Positions 8,126 to 18,604 of a DNA stretch of 53,854 nt are shown in pieces; the first letter of the stretch is position 1; every line of letters starts with the position of its first letter. Below the pieces are notes generated by a model that saw only the letters and a list, made by a program, of their open reading frames with translations, was not told where the DNA came from and did no database searches. This DNA is from an uncultured Collinsella sp. (GTDB lineage: Bacteria > Actinomycetota > Coriobacteriia > Coriobacteriales > Coriobacteriaceae), in NCBI GenBank assembly GCA_958346935.1, contig CATVTM010000006.1, forward strand, positions 1-53,854, written 5' to 3'. A program made the translations under genes and the position numbers.

Positions 8126-10210
8126 CTAGATGCAGAACCCGGGGATCACACAGGTTAGCTTGTTTGGCTTTTCCGCAGGCGTTGCGTACGTAAAGACGTC
8201 GCCGTCGTGTCCCACGCGATTCATATAGAGTGTGCCTTCGCTCTCCGATGTGTCGGGACTCGCCGTTCGTTCCCACCAACAGGTGTCCTTGCCCTTCCAC
8301 TGGCGAACCAACGTCTCGTTCGTGGTATACGGACTTACCTTGAGCTCGCGGAAGAGTTGGTACTCCTTGCCCTCGCCGTTATAGATGTCGGCCAGGTAGT
8401 GAAAGCCCTCGGCAAACGAATCGGGCGGTTGCGTACCGCACAGCTCGACCATGGCGGGCAGCCAAAGGGTTGCGGGCAGCTCGCTCAGACACGACGCACT
8501 GTTGGCGGCGCCAACGTTATTCGAGACCTTTTTGACAGATTTGATGAGCGCGCGCAACTCGTTGGGCAGCAGCTTAAGGCCGTCGCCGTCGAGCCACTCT
8601 CGCAGCTCGCAATCTGCCCAGCCGGCGCTCGGCGGTTCAGCCGCAGCATCGCGCTCGGCAATACCCGCGTCGAACATAAACGTCAGCCCGGCCTTGCCCG
8701 TCCCGTCCAGAAGTTCGTCGTGGCGGATGCCCACAAGCTGCGCGCCAACCTGCAGCCCGTTGGCGAGTTTCACACGCTTGGTGCACGGATAGGGGATATG
8801 CCCATCAGTGTTGAGCAGGTGGTAGCGCTTGGCAATCTCGCGTGCCTCGCTACGGGTCTCGGCGGCCTTAATCTTGAGCGAAATTTCCTGCAGCTGATCC
8901 CAGGCGTAGTCGTCAAGTGAACCGCGGATGCCGTCCAGGTAGTCGGGGATGCCAAAGCCATGGGTTGCCGCCCCGATAACGCCGAGCCCCGCAACGGCTG
9001 CAACGACGCCGCCGATGACAAAGCGGCGGCGGGTCATGGCATCGTGACGGGCCTGCTCCAGGATCTCTCGTGCGCGCTCGCCGGCGACGTCGACCTTAAG
9101 GTGCGTGCCAGAATCGATATCAATTGCGGCCTCGTCTCCTGCGCCCTCGCGGTCCTCAGATTCTGCAGCGGGGAGGTATGCCGAGAGCGCCTCGAGCATC
9201 TGCTGCTCGGTGGGGCGATCGCCCTGTTCAACCGAGATGCCTTTCATGATGATCTGGACGAGCGCCTCGTCGTCATTGCATCGCGGCTCGAGCGGTACCG
9301 GCTTGGTCTTGGTCTTTATGAGGTAGAACGAGCCGGTTGCCGCGGCACCCGTCGACTCGACATCGAATGGTTTGCGACCGCTGTAGAGCTGGTACAGAAT
9401 GCTCGAAAGCGCATAGACGTCGATCGCGGGCGAGCGGCGAAGGGCCGCGATGCCTTCGATATCCTGTGTAAGCATCTCGGGCGCGGCATATGCGGGTGTG
9501 GCAAAACGCCAAATGTCGGCACGTCGGGTGATTGTGTCGTCGCCGAGTGCCATGGTCGCGGAGCCCATGTCGATGAGGCAGGGGTCAAAGGAGCAATCGG
9601 CAATCTGCTGCTCGAGCGTTCGGCTGGTGGTGCGGAACATGATATTGGCAGGCGACAGGTCGCGATGGATGACCGGATTCACGAGGCCTTGGGTCATCAA
9701 GAGCGCGCGTAGCACGGCGTTTCCGACGGCGGCGACCATCTGGGTGGTCAGCCCGCCCGAGGCGTCGTGCGGAAGCAGGGGCAGCGCCTGCTTGAGCGAG
9801 GTGCCCTCGACCCACTCCATGAGGATAAGCGGGTCGTCCTCGCACGATCCGTAGCCATAGACGCGCGGAAATCCGCGCAGGTGCGAGACGGTACACAGAT
9901 GACGATACTCCTCGAACAGCGCGGCGGTGTTGGCCAGGTGAGCGGCCGATTGCTCGGCGGAGCGGTCGGGGGCTTGGCCGGAAAGGATGGCGTTGTCCTT
10001 GAGTAGCTTGACGACAAAGACCTCGCCGCTCGTGTTGGTCGCGCGCAGCACGTGCCCGATGTTGCCGTTGTTGCGGTGGGCCGTCTGGAGAATAAGCGTC
10101 ATAAACCGACGCTTGGCGTCGTCCTCGGCGCTGGGGTCGACCGCCACGGCGGTATCGAACGTGTCGAGACGGATGAGTTTGTCGCCATAGGCGCTATCGG
10201 TAGTATCCAT
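8126..10210 (-). CDS. Membrane serine/threonine protein kinase with DUF6273-like outer domain
   Basis: The 694-residue protein has a cytoplasmic Ser/Thr kinase domain (about residues 40-340). It has the ATP-binding lysine in VFVVKLLK, the catalytic loop HRDLSPANI and a DMG variant of the DFG motif. A single membrane segment follows (about 395-418, after RRRFVIGG). The C-terminal region should be extracytoplasmic; its end, with the WADCELREWL and TLWLPAMVELCG elements, resembles DUF6273. ATG 10210 is chosen over an upstream in-frame start at 10297, which lies beyond a long hairpin. It follows the FHA gene on the same strand, suggesting that the FHA protein reads phosphothreonines made by this kinase. 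The palindrome arrays at 7866 and 11524 flank the pair. Confidence 0.85.
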   Translation of the reverse strand: MDTTDSAYGDKLIRLDTFDTAVAVDPSAEDDAKRRFMTLILQTAHRNNGNIGHVLRATNTSGEVFVVKLLKDNAILSGQAPDRSAEQSAAHLANTAALFEEYRHLCTVSHLRGFPRVYGYGSCEDDPLILMEWVEGTSLKQALPLLPHDASGGLTTQMVAAVGNAVLRALLMTQGLVNPVIHRDLSPANIMFRTTSRTLEQQIADCSFDPCLIDMGSATMALGDDTITRRADIWRFATPAYAAPEMLTQDIEGIAALRRSPAIDVYALSSILYQLYSGRKPFDVESTGAAATGSFYLIKTKTKPVPLEPRCNDDEALVQIIMKGISVEQGDRPTEQQMLEALSAYLPAAESEDREGAGDEAAIDIDSGTHLKVDVAGERAREILEQARHDAMTRRRFVIGGVVAAVAGLGVIGAATHGFGIPDYLDGIRGSLDDYAWDQLQEISLKIKAAETRSEAREIAKRYHLLNTDGHIPYPCTKRVKLANGLQVGAQLVGIRHDELLDGTGKAGLTFMFDAGIAERDAAAEPPSAGWADCELREWLDGDGLKLLPNELRALIKSVKKVSNNVGAANSASCLSELPATLWLPAMVELCGTQPPDSFAEGFHYLADIYNGEGKEYQLFRELKVSPYTTNETLVRQWKGKDTCWWERTASPDTSESEGTLYMNRVGHDGDVFTYATPAEKPNKLTCVIPGFCI

Positions 10211-10242
10211 GGCGTTCCTTTGTCTAGCATGGGTTGCTGCGC

Positions 10243-10303
10243 GTATACGTGGGCAGTGTGGATATCGGTAAAGTACCATGATAGCCACACTGCCCACGTA
10301 TAC
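10243..10303. repeat. 19-bp perfect inverted repeat between FHA and kinase genes
   Basis: The arms at 10243-10261 (beginning GTATACGTGGGCAG) and 10285-10303 are perfect complements around a 23-base loop. The hairpin sits 33 bases upstream of the kinase start and 78 bases after the FHA stop. It has no T-run. It could be an operator, an RNA processing site or an attenuator between the two genes. Confidence 0.85.
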
Positions 10304-10381
10304 CGCTGAGTATTGTCGTTTACGACGCAGAAGGTAGAAGACGAAAGACGGACGGCGACCGTCTTTCGATCGCCGTCCGCG

Positions 10382-11344
10382 CTAGTCCACAATGACAAGG
10401 AATGTCGTGTAGAGACCCAGATGGAGCCTGTCGCTGTTTTCGATTTCCACCGGGGGATAGACTTTGCCGGGCTCGCGTTGGTCGCGCGGCGGCTCGATTA
10501 CGATATCGCCGTCGCCCGCGCCCGATTCGAGCACTGTGCCGTTGGTCGACCCAAGGCCCTGGGCGTACCAGTGTCCGCCTTCGAGCCAAATGCGGAGATG
10601 CTCGCGCGATGCATCAGCGCCTACATCGGTGATGCTGGGCGAGGTTTTGGGCAAGGACCCAATTATCGTGCCGCGCGGATCGCGTGTGAGGGGATGGATT
10701 TGCATGTCGGCGCAGTTGTCGGCATGGGTTCTGAGCAGACCGAGGTTGGGGGCGACAGTGCGCGGCTGCTCCAGGTTGCTCATAAAGCCACGTCCGACGG
10801 TAGTTTCGGTGGTGCCAAAGTGCCCGCCTGTCTTGCTGTCGCAAAAGCGCTCGACGGTGGCCACGCCTTGGATGGGGTCAGCGAGCGCCCCCGTTGCCAC
10901 AAAGAGCATAAGGTAAAGCGTACTCTTCTCGCGCACGGCATTGCCGTCAAAGTTGTCGATGTGATTGAGGGCATTTGCATATAGGCGGCTGTCCAGCTTG
11001 TAGCTGGCGAGAGCCGACATCATTTCGTTGGCGGCCGGGCCGCGATAGTGCTCGGCGATTGCCTGATAGGCGGACTCGCCGCCGCCGAGCTTGCTGCAGA
11101 TTGCCGCGGAAAGATTGAGCGTGGTGACGGCAAAGTCGCTGTAGATGGCGGGCGCGCACTGGTCGGGCTCACGATGGACGATATAACGGGTGAGATACGA
11201 GCGGTTGGAAGAGCATTTCTCGAGCAGGGTACTGCCGAGATAAGAGTCTCCATTGATGAGCATTCGGGCGATCTCGAGATGTTTAAGACCGCCGAACGAG
11301 CGAATATCGTTATAGAGGACCGAGCAAGGTGTCTCTGCTGCCAC
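10382..11344 (-). CDS. FHA-domain protein, kinase partner
   Basis: This is a 320-residue cytosolic protein. The C-terminal domain (about residues 220-320) is a forkhead-associated domain with GTIIGSL, SREHLRIW and GSTNGT. These match the conserved G-R, S-x-x-H and N-G positions, although the usual R after the first G is replaced. FHA domains bind phosphothreonine peptides. The first 200 residues are helical and of unknown family. The start is GTG 11344 because AAAGGAGG lies five bases upstream; longer starts run through that ribosome site. It lies directly upstream of the kinase gene on the same strand. Confidence 0.85.
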   Translation of the reverse strand: MAAETPCSVLYNDIRSFGGLKHLEIARMLINGDSYLGSTLLEKCSSNRSYLTRYIVHREPDQCAPAIYSDFAVTTLNLSAAICSKLGGGESAYQAIAEHYRGPAANEMMSALASYKLDSRLYANALNHIDNFDGNAVREKSTLYLMLFVATGALADPIQGVATVERFCDSKTGGHFGTTETTVGRGFMSNLEQPRTVAPNLGLLRTHADNCADMQIHPLTRDPRGTIIGSLPKTSPSITDVGADASREHLRIWLEGGHWYAQGLGSTNGTVLESGAGDGDIVIEPPRDQREPGKVYPPVEIENSDRLHLGLYTTFLVIVD

Positions 11345-11523
11345 GGATACCTCCTTTGATTGCTTCCTAGCCAATAAGGCGATAGGAATTAATGGCCCCC
11401 GGTGGGCGACGTATTAAATGGCTGCGCAATATGTAGCGTAACCAAAGCAACATTATAGGCCACATGTTCGAAATTGCAGGAAGACCGAGAGATTTGGTTT
11501 GGACTGGACGGAAATCCCCCTCT

Positions 11524-11661
11524 GTCTTGATCTATAACAATTGGGACCGATTTTGCTCCGTAACTGTTACAGATTGAGACGTTTGTGAACCGTGCCGACC
11601 GTTTGTCTCGATCTGTAACACGTAGAGGAAGATCTGCCCTGTAGATGTTACAGATTGAGAC
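11524..11661. repeat. Pair of 57-bp palindromes
   Basis: Units lie at 11524-11580 and 11605-11661, with starts 81 bases apart and a 24-base spacer. The arms are GTCTTGATCTATAAC/GTTACAGATTGAGAC and GTCTCGATCTGTAAC/GTTACAGATTGAGAC. The pair lies between the divergent FHA and DEAD-box genes and closes the kinase/FHA module on its upstream side. Confidence 0.9.
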
Positions 11662-11943
11662 AATCAGCCGGGCCCACCTCGGGCCCGCCCCGTCCGCCTC
11701 GTCATCTGTGGTTTACGTGGGGGCATACGGAGTACGGGTATACTAACCCGCGGCGAATCTGCTCCATCGCTTAGAGCTGCTGCGTCTGGACGGCGCGTGA
11801 TAGGGCTGCCAAAGCGATCGCCAGCGTGCTGAGCAACGTCCTCTCTGTGCGCACCCGTTTTTGTATGTATTAGCGCACTACCAAGCACGCCCGCACGGTC
11901 GCATGCCGTGCCCATTGCGCGTGCAGATAAGGAACAACAACAT
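11662..11943 (+). promoter_or_regulatory. Long leader region of the DEAD-box gene
   Basis: A TATACT -10-like element lies at 11739-11744, with no convincing -35 element at the usual spacing. If it is used, the message would have a leader of about 195 bases. Long leaders are typical of cold-regulated DEAD-box helicase genes, but no known RNA motif is recognised. A GGGCCCacctCGGGCCC-like GC-rich stretch lies at about 11670-11690. Confidence 0.4.
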
Positions 11944-14214
<2,271 letters not shown>

Positions 14215-14248
14215 GATGCGCATCGCGCGCTGGCGTGAGACAAACTAA

Positions 14249-14281
14249 GGGCCCGAGCAAACAACGCTCGGGGCCCTTTTT
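14249..14281 (+). terminator. Intrinsic terminator of the DEAD-box gene
   Basis: The arms GGGCCCGAGC and GCTCGGGGCCC (one bulge) enclose a seven-base loop and are followed by five Ts. Confidence 0.9.
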
Positions 14282-14391
14282 GGTGTATCGGGCTGCCTGG
14301 CGCACCAAAACGGGGACCCTACGTGCCGTATACTCTGGCTGGATGTGAAAACGGCTTGACGCGTTGCCAGGCGTAGGGGGAGGGTGTCTAG

Positions 14392-15153
14392 ATGAGCGTA
14401 TTCGAAATTGTGTTTAGTCCGACGGGTGGAACGCAGAAGGCGTCTGGCCTTGTGGCTGGAGCGCTGGACAAAAAGACCGTTACCGTCGATCTGACCGATA
14501 GCGGGTTGGATTTCCACGAGGTCTCGATGACGAAGGACGACGTGGCTGTTATCTCCGTGCCAGCGTATGCCGGCAGAGTCCCTGCCGTGGCGGTCGACCG
14601 ACTGAACATGGTTCACGGCAACGGAGCGCGGGCCGTTCTGGTGTGCGTCTACGGAAACCGCGCGTTTGAGGACACGCTCGTAGAGCTGGAGGACGTTGCG
14701 AAGCATGCGGGATTCCGGGTAATCGCGGCAGTTGCAGCCATTGCAGAACATTCCATTGCGCGACAGTTTGCTGCCGGTCGTCCGGATGCGCAGGATGCGG
14801 CGCAGCTCGCAGAGTTTGCGCAGCAAATTCAGCAAAAGCTGTTGGCTGAGGATACATCCGAGCCCTCTATTCCCGGCAATCGTCCTTATAAACAAGCCAG
14901 AGGTCACCGCATGGCACCTGAGGCAACAGAGGATTGCGTCTCCTGCGGTACATGCGCCGCGGCGTGCCCCGTTTGTGCTATCGAAAAGGGCGACCCCAAG
15001 CGAACAGCTGGCGAGGCGTGCATCTCCTGCATGCGCTGCATCGCCGTATGTCCGCGAGGCGCTCGCAAGCTTGATCCCAACAAGCTATCCGCTGTTTCCC
15101 AGATGCTGAGCAAGGTTTGCGTCGTGCGGAAGGAATGCGAGCTCTTTATCTAG
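14392..15153 (+). CDS. EFR1-type flavodoxin-ferredoxin protein
   Basis: The 253-residue redox protein has an N-terminal flavodoxin-like domain (phosphate loop FSPTGGTQKA at about residues 8-17). At the C-terminus it has a two-cluster ferredoxin domain, CVSCGTCAAACPVCAI and CISCMRCIAVCP, sufficient for two [4Fe-4S] clusters. This is the layout of the EFR1 (EF_0072-like) ferredoxin family in anaerobes, thought to move electrons between flavin and Fe-S partners; its specific partner is not known. GGGAGGG lies eight bases before the ATG. It is a single-gene unit with a possible TATACT -10 element at 14329-14334. Confidence 0.88.
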   Translation: MSVFEIVFSPTGGTQKASGLVAGALDKKTVTVDLTDSGLDFHEVSMTKDDVAVISVPAYAGRVPAVAVDRLNMVHGNGARAVLVCVYGNRAFEDTLVELEDVAKHAGFRVIAAVAAIAEHSIARQFAAGRPDAQDAAQLAEFAQQIQQKLLAEDTSEPSIPGNRPYKQARGHRMAPEATEDCVSCGTCAAACPVCAIEKGDPKRTAGEACISCMRCIAVCPRGARKLDPNKLSAVSQMLSKVCVVRKECELFI

Positions 15154-15165
15154 CGCATACGAAAT

Positions 15166-15230
15166 TGGTGCAATGGGGCCAGGTTAATCTGCACCAACCT
15201 GGTGCAAACAAACCTGTCCCCAATGCACCA
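15166..15230. repeat. Nested 65-bp hairpin (TGGTGCA / GGGGACAGG family)
   Basis: The outer 20-bp arms (15166-15185 and 15211-15230) match except at two positions and begin TGGTGCA. An inner hairpin TGCACCA (15190-15196)/TGGTGCA (15200-15206) repeats the end motif. It is a better-preserved relative of the element at 4599-4663, and it follows the EFR1 stop by only 12 bases. Confidence 0.8.
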
Positions 15231-15287
15231 GAGTGAGGAGTGTCGTCCCCGAGTGCCGGCGGGAAAGGAACGTCCCTAAGTGCCGCC

Positions 15288-15419
15288 TAAATACCGTTTA
15301 TCGAAGAATAAATACCGCTCACCGGTCATAATGACTATTCTGGCTTTGCTGTTGCCTACAATAACCTCCGTAAAAAGAAATGCGGAAGGTTACCGAGTCC
15401 CTCGGACGTGGGCCTAACC
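15288..15419 (+). promoter_or_regulatory. Control region of the alpha-glucoside PTS operon
   Basis: TAAATACCG occurs twice, at 15288-15296 and 15309-15317. The two copies are 21 bases apart (two helical turns), as expected for paired binding sites. A TACAAT -10-like element lies at 15357-15362. Two hairpins share GGTTA at 15388-15392. It pairs upstream with TAACC at 15362-15366 (extended by CTCCG/CGGA) or downstream with TAACC at 15415-15419, around the small CCGAG-TCC-CTCGG hairpin. No canonical LicT/BglG antiterminator sequence and no T-run were recognised. If the -10 element is used, the upstream arm would not be transcribed. Confidence 0.4.
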
Positions 15420-15499
15420 AAAGTCTTTGAACGGGTGTGTCTCTATGGATGCATTCGCTTGATTTTGGTTGGGCTATATTTATGAAGGGACATGCCATC

Positions 15500-16012
15500 A
15501 TGGGTTTCTTTTCTCGCCTGATGGGCGGTTCGGATGAGCAGAAGACTGCAACTTCCGAGTTCGAAATCCTCGCTCCTGTTTCCGGCGAGCTTGTTCACCT
15601 AGAAAAAACCAATGATCCCGCTTTTAGCAGCCGTGCTGTGGGCGATGGCGTTGCCGTGGTTCCCAATGAGGGAACCGTGTGCGCTCCTGTTTCTGGCACC
15701 GTCGCCGCGCTGTTTCCGACTGAGCACGCGCTTGGCATCATGTCCGACGACAGCTCTGCTCAGGTGATGCTGCATATCGGAATCGACACTGTTAAACTTG
15801 AGGGCAAGGGCTTCCATGCGCTTGTTGCTCAGGGTGACCATGTCGACGCGGGCCAGCCCCTCGTCGAGGTCGATTTCGACGCGGTCCGCGCCGCCGGCTT
15901 CGATCCCACGGTCTTCGTTATCGTGTGCGAGCGTTCGGAGAACTCGACTCTTCGTGAGCACGCTTCCGGCCCTGTTGCTGTTAAAGAGCCTGTCGTCTGG
16001 CTTTCCGAGTAA
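15500..16012 (+). CDS. PTS glucose-type EIIA component
   Basis: This 170-residue cytosolic phosphocarrier passes phosphate from HPr to the IIB domain. The phosphorylated histidine is His92 in VMLHIGIDTVKLEGKGF, and the second conserved histidine is His75 in PTEHALGI. ATG 15500 is preferred, giving the usual short N-terminus MGFFSRLMGG; AAGGGA lies nine bases upstream. It is the first gene of a four-gene alpha-glucoside operon and, as the only IIA here, should feed the IIBC protein two genes downstream. Confidence 0.93.
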   Translation: MGFFSRLMGGSDEQKTATSEFEILAPVSGELVHLEKTNDPAFSSRAVGDGVAVVPNEGTVCAPVSGTVAALFPTEHALGIMSDDSSAQVMLHIGIDTVKLEGKGFHALVAQGDHVDAGQPLVEVDFDAVRAAGFDPTVFVIVCERSENSTLREHASGPVAVKEPVVWLSE

Positions 16013-16030
16013 ATTCTTGTGGTGGGTACC

Positions 16031-16885
16031 GTGGTTATCAAGCGAGTTTTCAACAACAACGTCGCAATGGTCACTTCGGACGATGGCTCTGAGCTCATCG
16101 TCATCGGTCGAGGCCTCTGCTTTGGCCGTCATGCCGGCGATGCCATCGACGAGGCATCGGTCGAAAAGACCTACGCGTTGCAGGAGGGAACTTCTCAGGA
16201 TTCGCGTACGATTGACCGCTTGGCACATCTTTTAGAGTCCATCCCCACCGTCAACCTCGTGATTTCCGAGGACATCGTTCAGATGCTTCGTCGAGAGCTC
16301 AATGTTGATATCAACGACAAGATTCTCATTGCTCTCGCAGACCATATCAGCCTTGCTTTGGAGCGCGAGCGCAAGGGCGTCCCCTGCGAGAATCCGTTGC
16401 TGCTCGAGATCCAGCAGTTCTATCGCAAGGAGTATGCGCTTGCGGGCCGTGCGCTGCAGATTGTCAAGGAGTATATGGGCATCCAGATGAGCGAAGAAGA
16501 GCAGGGTTTTATTACGCTGCATATCGTCAACGCCACCATGCCGCAACGCTCCGACCGTCTCATCATCTCGGTCCAGCTTGTTCGCGACGTGCTCGCGATT
16601 GTTTCCGAGCGCTATGCTACGACCCTCGATGACACCTCGCTGCCCTATGAGCGTTTCGTCCGCCACCTGCAGTTTTTCGCACAGCGGGCGCTTGACCCCG
16701 CGGCCGGGCAGATCAATGACGATGCACTGTTCCGAATCGATGAAACGGCGTATCCGTGCGCGTTCTCGTGCGCGGACGCCATAGCCGCCCACTTGTCGTC
16801 TACCTATAACGTTGTCGTTACCGATGCCGAGAAGAGTTATCTCGCATATCACATTGTTAACCTGCTTGGAGAACCTGGTCTCTAG
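16031..16885 (+). CDS. BglG/LicT-family transcriptional antiterminator
   Basis: The 284-residue regulator begins with the RNA-binding CAT domain (VIKRVFNNNVAMV, then GRGLCFGRHAGD). PRD1 (about residues 65-170) and PRD2 (about 175-284) follow, with phosphorylatable histidines in LADHISLAL, LHIVNA and YLAYHIVNLL. Such proteins bind an RNA antiterminator hairpin and are controlled by PTS phosphorylation. GTG 16031 gives an N-terminus aligned with LicT; GTG 16019 and 16022 are alternatives. It follows the IIA gene closely. Its RNA target was not identified with confidence. Confidence 0.9.
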   Translation: MVIKRVFNNNVAMVTSDDGSELIVIGRGLCFGRHAGDAIDEASVEKTYALQEGTSQDSRTIDRLAHLLESIPTVNLVISEDIVQMLRRELNVDINDKILIALADHISLALERERKGVPCENPLLLEIQQFYRKEYALAGRALQIVKEYMGIQMSEEEQGFITLHIVNATMPQRSDRLIISVQLVRDVLAIVSERYATTLDDTSLPYERFVRHLQFFAQRALDPAAGQINDDALFRIDETAYPCAFSCADAIAAHLSSTYNVVVTDAEKSYLAYHIVNLLGEPGL

Positions 16886-16984
16886 GCATAACGTGCCCAC
16901 ACATCGATTGATATAAGGCAGGGCTCACGGTCTTGTCTAGGGCACATCTGTCTTAATTTGCGGAAAAGGAAGGGGAGTACCGCT

Positions 16985-18601
16985 ATGACCGCAAAAAAGA
17001 AGTTCAATTTCAAAGCGCCGTTGGAGGTGTTCGCGAAGTCAATCGTTCAGCCGATGATGTATCTCTCGGTTGCCGGCATTCTGCTCATCGTGGGCATTAT
17101 TCTGACCAACAAGACCATCTGCGCCGTGATCCCTGTGCTGGGCTCCGGTCCGTTCCAGCTTGTGGGCGCCGTTGTCTATCAGTCGCTGATGTTTATCATC
17201 AACAACCTCTCGATTCTGTTCTGCGTGGGCATCGCCGGCGCCATGGCAAAGAAGAACAAGGGCCATGCTTCGCTGATTGCCCTGATGTCGTTCTTTCTGT
17301 TCCTGCAGGCTAACAACATCGTGCTCAACGCCACCGGCTCTCTTGCCGAAGCGAGCGGCATGCTCGGTCTTACCGGAACCGGCCAGAGCACCGTTATGGG
17401 CATTCAGGTGCTCGATACCGGCGTGTTTGGCGGCATCATTCTTGGTTGCATCACCGGTGCCGTGTTCAACAAGTACTCGAACAAGCAGTTCCCCATTGCC
17501 CTTTCGATGTTCTCGGGTGTTCGCTTTCCGTTCCTGATCATGATCATCATTTCCTGGATCATGGGCGCGGGCTTCTGCATCGTTTGGCCTCCGGTTCAGG
17601 GTGCCATCTCCTCCGTTGCCGGCATCATTAAGGAATCGGGCAACATTGGTCTGTTTATCTACGGCATGCTCAACAAGCTGCTCGTTCCCACCGGTCTACA
17701 CCACCTCATCTACACCCCGTTCCAGTTCTCCGATGTGGGTGGCACCCTGACGCTGGGTGATCAGGTTATCGCCGGCGCCTATCCCATCCGTGTCGCCGAG
17801 ATGGCAATGACGGGCCAGCCCTTCTCTGATAGCACCTACTTCAACAGCTACACCTTCAACAACCTGTGGCCCTACATCGGTATCGGTCTCGCCTTTATCT
17901 TCACCGCTTACAAGGGGAACAAGGATAAGACCAAGGCCGTTATCATCCCGCTGATCATCACTGCCGTGCTCTCCTGTGTCACCGAGCCCATGGACTTCCT
18001 CTTTGTCTTTGCCGCTCCCGTGCTCTTTGTCGTTCACTCGGTTCTTTCCGGTATCTTCCTGGTCCTGCTCAAGGTCCTCTCCGTGCCCGCTTCGACGGCA
18101 GGCGGCATCATCAACATCGTGGTTTCCAACCTGGTTCTTGGTGTCGATAAGACCAACTGGCCGGTTATGCTGGTGCTTGGAGTCGTCAACGCCGCTCTGT
18201 ACTTCTTCCTCTTCACCTTCCTTATTAAGAAGCTCAACCTCCACACGCCTGGCCGCGAGGAGGAGTCCGAGCTCGCCGAGTCCGTTGCCGAGGGCGAGGC
18301 CGCCGCGTCTGTCGCGGTGAAGCAGGGCGCTGTTGCCGCAGCTCCCGCAGAGGGCGTCGATGCAGGTATTGCCGACCTGGTCGCAGGTCTTGGCGGCAAG
18401 GACAACATCGAGGAGCTCGAGAACTGCTTTACGCGTCTTCGCGTGAACGTTAAGAACCCGGACCTCATCGATGAGAACCTCATCAACCACGTGCCCAACA
18501 GCGGCATCAACCGCAACGGCAACAATATCCAGATCATCTTTGGCATGAAGGTCGCCGAGATGCGCGACAAGGTCGAAAACGCAATTGAGAAGGAGCAGTA
18601 A
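16985..18601 (+). CDS. PTS alpha-glucoside (maltose-type) EIIBC component
   Basis: The 538-residue membrane protein takes up and phosphorylates an alpha-glucoside. The EIIC domain (about residues 20-420) has roughly ten hydrophobic segments, with the substrate-loop sequence LVPTGLHHLIYTPF and TEPMDFLFVF, both typical of the glucose/maltose superfamily. An Ala/Glu-rich linker leads to the EIIB domain, whose phosphorylated cysteine is in ENCFTRLRV (about residue 480). The EIIC-EIIB order is that of MalX/GlvC-type transporters. ATG 16985 has an AAGGGGAG site upstream. The following GH4 enzyme supports a maltose-6-phosphate-type product. Confidence 0.92.
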   Translation: MTAKKKFNFKAPLEVFAKSIVQPMMYLSVAGILLIVGIILTNKTICAVIPVLGSGPFQLVGAVVYQSLMFIINNLSILFCVGIAGAMAKKNKGHASLIALMSFFLFLQANNIVLNATGSLAEASGMLGLTGTGQSTVMGIQVLDTGVFGGIILGCITGAVFNKYSNKQFPIALSMFSGVRFPFLIMIIISWIMGAGFCIVWPPVQGAISSVAGIIKESGNIGLFIYGMLNKLLVPTGLHHLIYTPFQFSDVGGTLTLGDQVIAGAYPIRVAEMAMTGQPFSDSTYFNSYTFNNLWPYIGIGLAFIFTAYKGNKDKTKAVIIPLIITAVLSCVTEPMDFLFVFAAPVLFVVHSVLSGIFLVLLKVLSVPASTAGGIINIVVSNLVLGVDKTNWPVMLVLGVVNAALYFFLFTFLIKKLNLHTPGREEESELAESVAEGEAAASVAVKQGAVAAAPAEGVDAGIADLVAGLGGKDNIEELENCFTRLRVNVKNPDLIDENLINHVPNSGINRNGNNIQIIFGMKVAEMRDKVENAIEKEQ

Positions 18602-18604
18602 ACA

